From contig KN805465.1 in the NCBI GenBank assembly GCA_000818945.1, positions 22,276-86,275 of the forward strand: 64,000 nt of DNA, written 5' to 3'. The notes below the pieces were generated by a model. The model worked only from the letters and a program-made list of their open reading frames with translations, was not told the DNA's origin and did not search any database. Positions 48,524 to 58,100 of this stretch are shown piece by piece. Positions within the stretch are counted from its first letter, which is position 1, and every line of letters starts with the position of its first letter. A program made the translations under genes and the position numbers. The DNA comes from Schizochytrium sp. CCTCC M209059. Its lineage: Eukaryota; Sar; Bigyra; Thraustochytrida; Thraustochytriidae.

Positions 48524-49972
48524 TTAGGTAAAGTCGACGCCCAGACCTAGCTGGAAGCGCTTTTGCTGGTCGCGCGAGTTGGCACGAAGCACAAAGGAGT
48601 AGTTTGCCTCAATGCGACCAACAGCAGTAGGAAAGACAATACCGGCACCCACGGCAGCGCGCATGCCGTGCACGAGAGAGCGAAACGAGGTTTCCCACGC
48701 GCAGAGATTGCCAGCGTTGGCGTAAAGGTGGCAACGAACGCCCGCAGCGTGCAAGAGTCCGTGCGGAAAGGGAAGCGTGAGGTTCGTACCGAGACGCCAG
48801 GTCACATCGCCACCAAGAGAGTCTCCGCCCTGGGCGCCAGGCCGTTTCGGCGAGGTGCGAGGCCCTGCGCCCTTGTGGTTGAAGCCACGCAGATCGAGAG
48901 GGCCGCCGAGCCAGAAGCGATCGCAAATGTGAGTGCTTGCGCCGACGCCAGGCAACTTGTCGGGTGAGGCGCTACGCGGTGTGGCGAGCGGGCACAGTAC
49001 GCCTGCCTGAAAGGTGAAGCCAAGCGCGATGCCCGAGATGACGTCGGCAAAGAGCGGGAGGAACTGCTGCACCTTGACCTCGCCTTTGGCAAAATGAGCG
49101 TCACCGCCCATGCCCGCAAACTCGGTACGAAGCTGCAGAAATGATCCCTGGGAAGGCCCGAAAGGGTTGTCACGGCGATCCTGCGTAAAGGTGTAAAAGA
49201 TGCTGTTCTTGAGGCTAGGTTTGGCCTGCGCCAGAATGAGCCCCGAGGCAGCAAACTCGTACTGATTGCTGGCACTCCGCACGGGCATGACGTCGCGCCA
49301 AAAGCACCCAGCACCAATTTCATGTCGTCCGCTGTTGTGACGCAAGACCGCCTGGGCTCCTTGGATCTTTTCGTCATAGGACGAGTAAATGGCACGACTA
49401 ACGGTGCTATGTGACGCAGAGACATCAAGCGAGGCGTTGAGGCCACGGAAGCGTGGCTTTTGCACCTCGAGGCGCGCCGAGGCGCTACTCTTGGTTCCGT
49501 AGGACCACGCGGCGTTGATTTTCTCCGTGTATCCGACGGGATTATTGAGTGAGAGCGCCGTCTCGACGCCGCCTTCCGTGCCGGTGCCCTGGACGTATGT
49601 TTCGGCCTTGAGTTGCACCATGCGCTTTTCGCGGACCTTGACGGTGATGTCGGTGAGTTCTGCCTGGCCGGGACGTCCACGTTTCTTGCGCCTGTTGGCA
49701 GCCACGTCGCAGTAGACCTCGACGAACTCGAAGGAGTCCACCTCCTTGAGCGATTTGAGCGCGTTCATGATCCCGGTGCTCACCTCGCGCACGGTGCGCC
49801 CGCGCCGCGCCTCGGCGAGCTCCGCGTCGATCACGCTGCGCCTCGTCCGCGAGAGGCCCACGACGTTCACGCGCCTGATGCGCAGCGGCACGGAGAAGAT
49901 CGGGTCATCCAGCCCGACGTACTGGCCCGCTGCGCCGGCCTCCGCTGCCCCGTCTTCCGCGTGCCCCATCAT
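48524..49972 (-). CDS. SAM50: SAM50/Tob55, mitochondrial outer-membrane beta-barrel insertase
   Basis: Predicted 482-residue protein of the Omp85 family, from the first of two adjacent ATGs (codon 49970-49972). Residues about 30-130 fit one POTRA domain (RIRRVNVVGLSRTRRSVIDAE). The rest is barrel: FTQDRRDNPFGPSQGSFLQL, then FWLGGPLDLRGFNHKGAGPR, the conserved LRGF loop motif of Omp85 proteins. The last strand, RFQLGLGVDFT, fits the mitochondrial beta-signal. Length is close to animal and fungal Sam50 (about 470-480). SAM50 folds VDAC, Tom40 and other barrels into the outer membrane. Ala/Gly/Arg-rich N-terminus; the frame extends to 50038 only from a TTG. Confidence 0.92.
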   Translation of the reverse strand: MMGHAEDGAAEAGAAGQYVGLDDPIFSVPLRIRRVNVVGLSRTRRSVIDAELAEARRGRTVREVSTGIMNALKSLKEVDSFEFVEVYCDVAANRRKKRGRPGQAELTDITVKVREKRMVQLKAETYVQGTGTEGGVETALSLNNPVGYTEKINAAWSYGTKSSASARLEVQKPRFRGLNASLDVSASHSTVSRAIYSSYDEKIQGAQAVLRHNSGRHEIGAGCFWRDVMPVRSASNQYEFAASGLILAQAKPSLKNSIFYTFTQDRRDNPFGPSQGSFLQLRTEFAGMGGDAHFAKGEVKVQQFLPLFADVISGIALGFTFQAGVLCPLATPRSASPDKLPGVGASTHICDRFWLGGPLDLRGFNHKGAGPRTSPKRPGAQGGDSLGGDVTWRLGTNLTLPFPHGLLHAAGVRCHLYANAGNLCAWETSFRSLVHGMRAAVGAGIVFPTAVGRIEANYSFVLRANSRDQQKRFQLGLGVDFT

Positions 49973-50850
49973 CGTCCCCTCTGCCCAGGGATCTGCGCGC
50001 CCGCCTGCGTGCCGCCTCGCCGCGACGAAGCCACGCAAACTCGACTGTAGCCGCAGCAGCTGCTGCAGCGGCAGCCCCTTTTTGCAGTCACATCACTCAG
50101 GCTGAGTGCTTGGCTCTCGGCTTTGACTGATGAGTGAGTGAGTGAGTGAGTGGCACCAGTGACTGCCACTGAGTGATAAGGCATAATCGCACAATGGCAT
50201 ACTAATTGGCATAATGGCAGCCTGAGGAGAGACAACTTGAAGGAGGTGTGCGAGATAAGATCGGGCTACCTAAGCCTTGGCCTCCTTCAAATTGGCGAGA
50301 CCCAAGTCTCGAGGGCAGAAAGCAAGGCCAAGAGTTGACGCGACAAGACTTGGGAAAAGATGCCCTAAATTTTGGGGAAAAGGTGCCATGCCGAGGCTTG
50401 ATGCGTCTCTCTGTGGATGGAAAAAGGCAAATATCGGACTCACTGTGAAATCGATCGCAACATCAGAAATGCTTGCTGGCACTTGACAGCGAATGAGAAA
50501 TTGCCACAACGGCAGTCGACAACGACGACATTTGGGTCTGTGGAACGCGAAGTCACTCACGTCTGTCGGAATAAAAGGTGGAGAGAGAAAGAAAGAAACT
50601 TGTCGCGCGAAGCAGCGCCATAAATTTCGCTTCGCAGTTGCCGTCATTGATTTGGCTTTCCTTCTCGTCACTATTTGCGTTCGTGCCATTCTCAAAGGTT
50701 TTTACGATCACTCCCAAATGGCATAGAAAGATGGCCAAAATGAGGGATGACCGACGCGAGTTCTCATCAACTTCGTCTCCGAGATGAGCCAAGAATTATC
50801 CGCGGATTACTCAATCAGAATGTCCCACTTTATCTCCTTGCAACAAGTCA

Positions 50851-50880
50851 CATCACATGACATCACATGACATCACATGT
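50851..50880 (+). repeat. 10-bp direct repeat CATCACATGA, three units
   Basis: Three consecutive copies, followed by a partly inverted CATGTCATC. Located about 880 bp upstream of the SAM50 start. Confidence 0.9.
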
Positions 50881-51126
50881 CATCTCACATCACCCCACGC
50901 TCCCAGCGTTCGAGGTGGCCTCGCAATACTCCCATGAGATACTTGTAAGTGTCTTGGCATCGATCGGCCACAGTGAGCCGTAGCCCACGCAAGGCTTTCC
51001 AGAACTTTAACGATGCACCACTCTCTCTCTCCGCTGGAGCCGGGCTTGAACAAGCTTTTCGCGACCCACCGCACCGGACCTACGTTCATGCATCCGCCGC
51101 ACATCCATATACCCCGAATCATCGCC

Positions 51127-51190
51127 CCAGCCAGCCAGCCAACCAGCCAGCCAGCCAACCAGCCAGCCAGCCAACCAGCCAGCCAGCCAG
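51127..51190 (+). repeat. CCAG/CCAA array with 16-bp higher-order period
   Basis: Sixteen 4-bp units in which every fourth is CCAA, except in the last group, giving three 16-bp super-units plus one CCAG-only group. Confidence 0.92.
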
Positions 51191-52973
51191 CGAGCGACCC
51201 ATCACACCAGTCGCCATGACCCATGTAAGACCCCCGTGGTCCACAACATTGTTCGTTCGTTCAGTCATTCGGACGGTCGATCGGTAGTCGGTGGCTCTCG
51301 GCCGACTGCTTGGCTCGCTCAAGACCCCCTTGGTCAGCAAATTCGCAGCGCCATTCGGCATTCCGGCGCCGCCGGCATCGTCAGCAGCGGCGGCTGGGCC
51401 TCACCTCACCCACATTCGTCGCGCCCGGTCTCCCAGCGCGAGAAACGCCACCCCGCCCCGAAGGAAAATAACAGGCTGCTGCCCTTCACGTTCTGCGTGC
51501 GTGCGCATTTCTGCGTGCGTGCGCATTCATGCCAGCCGAGTGACTGCGCGCTCCAGGGCGCAACCGAGTCGTCGAGATTGATAGATGTTGCCTCGCCGTG
51601 TCGACACGACTGCGGCAGCATTTTGTTGCCTGCCTGCTGCCGATGGTCCATAGTCATTCGACCGGCGGCACCGTGCGGGTTTCCTTACAAGTTACTACTA
51701 CCCCTCGCAGCACAGCTTGTCGCCACCATTCAGGGTCACGCAGGTTCGGCGGCCGAGCAGCGACTGGCGAGACGTCTTGGAGCGAAGAGGCGGCATGCGG
51801 ATGCGTGCAAGCAACGGCGACAAGCAAGCAGCACTGCAAGTTCGTGGCGAGGCAGTTGTACGTAGGTCCCTTAGACACGGTGGCGAAACATGGTACGTCC
51901 ACAAGGGTGTTTATGACCCCGCATCGACTGCGCATCCGTGCATATGGCGGGGGAAGCGGGCGAGATTCGCGCAGCGGCGCGGCGGCGACCTTTGCAGCCG
52001 CTGCTGCCGCTGCGGCGATGTCGCGGTTGGCCAGAAGGTTTGCCAAGAAGAAGAAGAAGAGAAAGAAGAACTAGAGCGGAGCATGCCAAAGAACAAGAAA
52101 AAGGAGAAGAAAAAGCATTGCTTCGGTCTCTCGGCTTCTCCTTGCTTCCGGCTCCGAATCAAGGACTGTCAGCAGCTCAGCAGTGCGTGGCGGGAACGGT
52201 CCTCGCGACGAGACCGACCTGCTTGGCTGGCTGGCTGGCTGGCCGCATCTATGCCTAGCACGTCTCGAGACAGACCTCTCGCGTGTAGGGCTCCAGCCGC
52301 ACGGCACGGGGCTTTTCCTTCGAGTCTGCGTGGTTAAAGCAAAGCTTTGGGAGGCCATCGACTGAAAGGGGCAGCGCCCCCCCCCCCCCCCCCACCTCAC
52401 TTACAACTAATACTAAACCTGTATTTACAAACCCTCTACAAAAATATTGTCGGAACCGCGCCCGGCGAAGCCAGGGGAAGTGGACTGTGTCCCGCGGCGC
52501 GCACTGTAGACCTTCGGTAAATCGCGAGCGTATACTCGTGTGAGGCGGCCGCGCGTCCGCGGCACGCGTCGGCCGCGACGCGGTCTGTCTTGTTTCGCAG
52601 GCTCAGCAGTCCCGAATCAAAGCCAAGCAAAGCAAAGCAAAGCTAGGCGACTCGCGACTTCGCGACCAGCCAGCCAGACAGCCACGGCGAGCGAGTTCGC
52701 GGCGCAGCTTCGCGGCGGGTCAGGCCGCGTCGCTTTGCATCGCCGGCAAACGCCCAAGCGAGCGAGCGAGCGAGCGAGCAAGCGGAGGGACGCGAGCTCA
52801 GGACCTGGACTCGGCTCATCATCCGTCCCTGGCCAGGCTTGTCCAGACGTACGTGCGTGCTTGCGTGCGTGCTTGCGTGTGTGCGTCCCTGGCGCGCAGA
52901 CAGAGATAGGTTTGCTCGCGACCGTGAGAGGGGAGGCAGCTGCTGCTGACCGGGGGATTGGGAACAGCAGAGG

Positions 52974-54107
52974 ATGACGACGCTTACGAACACGCTTCAT
53001 GGGTTCGTGACCCACTTCGAGGGCCGCAATCTGGAGGAGATGGGCGTCCCGCCCGAGATCCTGGGCAACGTCAAGGGGGTGATTTTTTCCAACAAGATTG
53101 TCCCCGGGCGCGTCTCGCACTACTCGCATGGAGGTTTCTTTTCCTGCATTGACTCTGAAACGGGCGGCTGGACCTATCCCGTTGCTCTTCAATTCCTTGC
53201 AGGCAACATTTCGTCATGGTCTGCTTACGAACGCGTCGAGCTCCTCGTCCTTATCACAGACGAGGAAGTGTGCCAGCTTCTCAAGTCGCTCGGCCAGATT
53301 GGTTTTAACACCAAAGCCTCGCACAAGCTGGAAAAGGGAATCTCTCTCCGCTCCGACCGTTTCGACCAAGCCACGTACAGAAAAGCGAGATTGGACCCCG
53401 AGTTTGGCCTCAAGTCGTGCTATGCGTACCACGTCGAGCACAAGCTCGTGCACGAAGCCGAAGCCCGCGACGTCATTTGGCAGTTCCGAACGTCCTCGAA
53501 TGAGAAGTTCTATGGCACTCGTAACGCATCGCTCCACAACATTATCAAGCTTAACAACTTGACCCCAGAGGATGCCGAGAGCGTCGCTTTCAAGGCTATC
53601 AAAGACCGCTGGCCCCAAAAGAACCACGTGCTCGCCGACCAGTGCCGGTCTGTGCTCTCAAGCATTTTGCCCGTCTCTTCGTCTGTCACGGCAGCGCCTG
53701 CCGCGGATGCTCAGCAGGCACCGTCCGCGCCGTCGACGTGGTCTTCAGTGTCTTCTCGGCCCCCAGCGCCTCGACGCCCCCCCGCTCCTGGATTTTCTTC
53801 ATCATCCGAAACCTCATCTTGGGGCCAGTCTAACGTTAACGATGATTTAGCGCTGGCCGGTCTGGCGCCTGCGAGCGCGCCGATGGCGGACGTGACGCGC
53901 TCCAGAGCGTCAACGTGGAACCACTCGATGCCTCAGCCGACCGCGATTGCCCAGGGCTGGGGCGGATCGAGTGGGTCGGCCAGGTCTGATTTTGCGGCAC
54001 AGACCAAGGTCCCAGCCCCGATTGCCGAGTCTCCGGCCGAGACGCCCGCGGACACGGTGGAAGAAGAGACGGCGGTCTTGCGTCAATCCTCTTTTGAGTT
54101 CCATTAA
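52974..54107 (+). CDS. SYLF (Ysc84-like) domain protein, tentative
   Basis: Predicted 377-residue protein, ATG at 52974. Residues about 22-125 resemble a SYLF lipid-binding domain: PPEILGNVKGVIFSNKIVPG where SYLF has an IPxxLLxxAKGIAI start, a GGFF glycine strand, GGWTYPVAL in place of GxWSxPxA, then a LLVLITDEEVCQLL stretch matching the vLil-ntexa segment. This is a by-eye match to a diverged member. SYLF proteins bind phosphoinositides and help organise actin at endocytic sites. Residues 130-240 look folded (EFGLKSCYAYHVEHKLVHEA, DVIWQFRTSSNEKFYGTRN) but unassigned. The last ~140 residues are Ser/Pro/Ala-rich and disordered. The next gene is a phosphoinositide kinase, which may be coincidence. 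Confidence 0.7.
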   Translation: MTTLTNTLHGFVTHFEGRNLEEMGVPPEILGNVKGVIFSNKIVPGRVSHYSHGGFFSCIDSETGGWTYPVALQFLAGNISSWSAYERVELLVLITDEEVCQLLKSLGQIGFNTKASHKLEKGISLRSDRFDQATYRKARLDPEFGLKSCYAYHVEHKLVHEAEARDVIWQFRTSSNEKFYGTRNASLHNIIKLNNLTPEDAESVAFKAIKDRWPQKNHVLADQCRSVLSSILPVSSSVTAAPAADAQQAPSAPSTWSSVSSRPPAPRRPPAPGFSSSSETSSWGQSNVNDDLALAGLAPASAPMADVTRSRASTWNHSMPQPTAIAQGWGGSSGSARSDFAAQTKVPAPIAESPAETPADTVEEETAVLRQSSFEFH

Positions 54108-55194
54108 GCGCACGCAGCTCAGCGAGAGTTGAGGCAGCGAGCATCGACGCGATGAGGTGGCACAAGTAATTTATTTCTTCATCCCATCAATTCATCCATC
54201 CATCCGTCCATGCATCCATTCTTTCATTCGTTCGTTCAATTGTTCATCTGTGCCATCCCGCCTGCACTCAGCGAGTCCTCACGAGTCTGTCTCTTTTGTG
54301 GTCAATTGTATAGTAGATGACCCGTATGCATCAATTACCCAATGTTTTTTTTTGCGTTGCGTGCTGGTACGACTTTGATCGGCCTTGTTTTCGGGACCAC
54401 ACGAATCATGTGAAACTTCTTTTTGTCAAAGATGTTGAATCACAGGGCTTTCGTAGGTCACGATGGAGTGAATGGGACTTGTTCCAAAGTTATTTTCTTC
54501 GCGTTTATTACGACACAAACACACCTGGAGAAATCGTTGGGTGTTGTTTCCTTTTACCTCTCCGTGTCTTCTTTCCAGTATTGGTCAAGCTCAAGCCCAA
54601 CAATGCTCCCCAACGACGAACGCACTAAGTCGCCTCGTAGATCTCGACTCTTACTGCTGCCAGCCGCAGCTGTGACTGACTGACTCGACCAATGCGGCAA
54701 GGCACGCGCGCGCCTCGCCAAAGGGAAGAAGGACTCCACGTTTGCCGGCCCATAACTCCACTTGTGCACACCCCGATGTCCACTTGCAGCGCGTCCTAAA
54801 GCCGACTTAAAGTCCTTGACTCGCCACTTGTGCTTGTGCGTGTGCCAACCCCATCGCGCAGAGCAAGCAAGAAAGCAAGAAAGCAAGAAAGCAATCCCGC
54901 TCCGTCTCGAACGCACGCCCGCACAGCGCGCGCGCGCGGGCGAGAGAGCAGGGCTCGGCGGCGCGCGCGCCGTCCGTGCGCGAAGGCCGCTGGCGGGCGC
55001 GTTCGCCGCGGAGAGAGAACCATTGTACTTTCCCGGGCTCGTGAGCTCGTCACTTGGCCATTGACCGGTCGGTCGGCGCGTGCAGAGAGACGCTCAAAGG
55101 CGAGTCGCACGAGCACGTGCGCGCGAAAGGCGGGGACGAGGACCGCGGCGCAGGGAAAGGAGAATCGCAGCGGACGCACGGCCGCAGGAAGACG
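54108..55194. other. Intergenic region upstream of PI 3-kinase gene
   Basis: 1.09 kb. The start has CATC/CATT-type units (54180-54245). CCACTTG motifs recur at about 54758, 54782 and 54825, with a related TCACTTGG at 55049. AAGAAAGC units lie at 54865-54893. The kinase frame is open upstream to 55054 but without an ATG. Confidence 0.5.
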
Positions 55195-58100
55195 ATGGAA
55201 AGCAGCTTTCAGGCCAACTCGCCGTGCGCCGACGACGGGTTTGGCGGCGGAGTCTGGCAGCCGCACACGGACGCGAGAACAGGCCTGCAGTTTTACCACA
55301 ACGTGGTGACGGGCCTGAGCGTGTGGAAGCTGCCTGCGGACAAATGGCACAAGGCGCGTGATGCAGCCTCTGATCACATCTACTACTTTAACCTGCTGCG
55401 ACAGCAGAGCACATATGCCGAGCCCCCTGATTACGAAGAGGAAGACTTTCGACACCTTGCAATCCATCCCTACTCGCACGATGCGCTCGGCATGAGCGGA
55501 GAGCGCAAAGACTACATGGGCTTTGTCCCGGCGTTCGATCCGTCTCGTAACATGGCATTTTGGCATTCGCCAGGCATGGCGGTGTGGCGTAAGCCTCGTG
55601 GCGCCGACTACCGTATCGAGCAGGTTCGCTCTTCGCAGGAACATGAGGACGTGGAACGGTACGCGCGTCTGCTGCAGAGCCGTATTCACGACGTCTCGGA
55701 CGAGCTCTCGCGAATGGAAATGATGGAGAACCAGATTGAGGAAACCGTAGAGGCGCGTTCGCAACGTCTGGCCCGTTTGCGAGGCGAGAGCGAGCGCCTG
55801 CCTTCGAACAGGGCGCAACTTCGCGCACGCGAAAAGGGAGTCACACGGTATTTGGAAAACTCGTTTGGGCGCGTGGCCTTTCGCAGCTCCATCCGGACGA
55901 CCGCCCCCACGGTCGACTCCTTTCTCAAGTCGGTGCCGCTCTTTCACAACCTGGATAATGAGCAATTTGAGCTGGTGCGCAAGTCGATGCGCAAGCAAAC
56001 CTTTGTGCCCAACGAGGTCATTGTGCGGCAGGAGACCAAGGGCGAGCTATTTTACCTGATTGTCGAGGGCAAAGTCCGCGTCTATGTTGCTGGTGCGTGG
56101 ACAGAGGACCAAGGTATGGTGCCTGAGGATAACGCCTTTGGCAAGCTCGTCAACGAGCTGAGCACGGGCGACTTTTTCGGCGAAAAGGCGCTTCTCGAGG
56201 ATAAGACCCGGACAGCGACGGTGATGGCGCTGACGCACGTGTCTACGTACACGCTCTCGAGCGACGTCTTTCGTCAGGTCATCAAGCCTGAAGAGCTCAT
56301 GACCACGTCCAACACGCAGCTGTCCCACATGAGTCTCGAGATCGCGAGCTTCACCAAGCACGTGGGTAACTTTGATGTCCTGCTCTCGCTGAAGCGGCGC
56401 GCCAACACAGAGAGAGAGCGGCGTGTGGCGGAAGCCCTCATGCTGCTCATGACGGCCTTTAGCCCCGAGCTGAACGTGGAGGACACCGTTGCGCGCATGC
56501 GTAAGGTCCTCTTTCAGATCTTCAACTGCGAACGCGTTTCCTTGTACACGGTGGACTGGGAGAAGCGTCAGTTAGAAATGCAGTTTGGCAGTGGCGCGGG
56601 GGACAAGGCGCGAAAGAGAACAGTCAAGCTGGACATTGGCCAGGGCATCGCGGGCCATTGCGCGGCGATTAATAAGATTGTGAATGTGCCACACGTGCAC
56701 AAGAACGAGCACTTTTACGGCGAGGTAGAGTCGGAAGACTCGGGTTTTGTGACGCGCAACGTGCTGTGCTGCCCGGTGTGCACCAATGACGGAACGGTGA
56801 TCACCGTGATTGAGCTTTTGAATAAGCGCGGAGGGGCGCCCTTTTCCGAGGAGGACCAAGATGTGATTGCGTCTGTGAGCGAGCAGATGAGTGCGACGCT
56901 CGCACAAAAGCGCGCCGAGCAACTGAATGACTTTTCCCTGGAGCACTATCTCCCGATCTGGCAGCTTGACGACTCGCTGACGATCAATGTTAAGCGCGTG
57001 CTCGGCACGAGTCTGCCGGGGCACGTTCTTTCAGACTCGTTCATCGTGTCGTGCGCAATTTTCCACGCAGGACAGCAACTGGCTCCGGCTCGATACCTGG
57101 AGCGCACGGCAGAGCGGCTGATGCCGTACATGGTCGTGCCATTCAACTCGAACATTACGCTGGACATCAAGCTCTCGAATCTCCCTCGTGCGGCTCGTGT
57201 GATCTTCAACGTGTACTACTCGCCTAAGGCGGACGAGGCGCATGACTTGTTTGAGGCCATCAAGGACGAGCAGGCCAAGCTGCGTGCGCAGCTCGAGGAA
57301 GAGCAGCGTCGGCGCGAGAGCCGTCACACGCACGACGAGGAGGACGAAGACGAGAAAAACGGCGGTGATCTTGAGAGCGCCAAGCGGACGTCAGCGGTGC
57401 GCAAGCGTATCCAACAGCGACAGCGACGGGAGCGACAGCGGCGGAGGCACATGGAGATTGAGCGACTCGTTGAGGAGGGCTCGGCGACACCCATCGGGTG
57501 GGCCGGTCTGACTCTTTTCGATTTTGAGCAGGTGATGCGGTCGGGCCATTTGCGTTTGAAGCTCTTTCGCGGAGAGGCGGGGTCAGACATCGCGGGTGTG
57601 GCGACGCTTTTGAGCAACAACACGCGTGCCAAGGACGCAGTCGACTTTTTGGAGCTCGAGCTGCCGTCGCGGGGCAAGCCGGTCGTTTACAGTGACTACA
57701 TGAGCGACAACGTGCAGCGGGATGCGGAGGAGTCGGACGCGGCGCCACGTTCCAACCTGTATCGACTTATGCGCGCGGAACTCAACACTTTTATTCATAG
57801 GGACCCGTTGCATCCGCTGAGCGAGGAGCAAAAAGAATTGATTTTGCAGATGCGGCGTGAACTCATGGAGGACCCGAAGTCGCTGCCAAAGTTTTTGCAG
57901 GCGATCGACTGGTCGAAGCGCTCGCAGATGCAGCTGGCGTATCGCATGTTGAACGAATGGGCCATGCCAGACCCGATGGTAGCCCTGCAGTTGCTGGACT
58001 TCAAGCACCCTGATCCGAAAGTGCGCGCTTTGGCCGTGTCCGCGCTAGAGCCGCTTACTGACGTGAGTTTGGAGGAGATCATGCTGCAGCTCGTGCAAGT

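Larger units (their letters stand above)
49973..52973. other. 3-kb repeat-rich intergenic region
   Basis: Holds presumptive promoters of SAM50 and of the SYLF-like gene. Visible elements: TGAG units at 50133-50152, a 10-bp repeat CATCACATGA at 50851-50880, a CCAG/CCAA array at 51127-51190, a 17-base C run at 52377-52393, a (GCGA)n tract at 52758-52778 and GCTTGCGTGC-type units near 52850-52880. ORFs of 100-209 codons here lack recognisable domains. Confidence 0.5.

Noticed and set aside
55388..55998. Minus-strand ORFs antisense to the PI3K gene, including a 400-codon frame reaching 54796
   Set aside because: Shadows of the strongly supported kinase gene; no domains.
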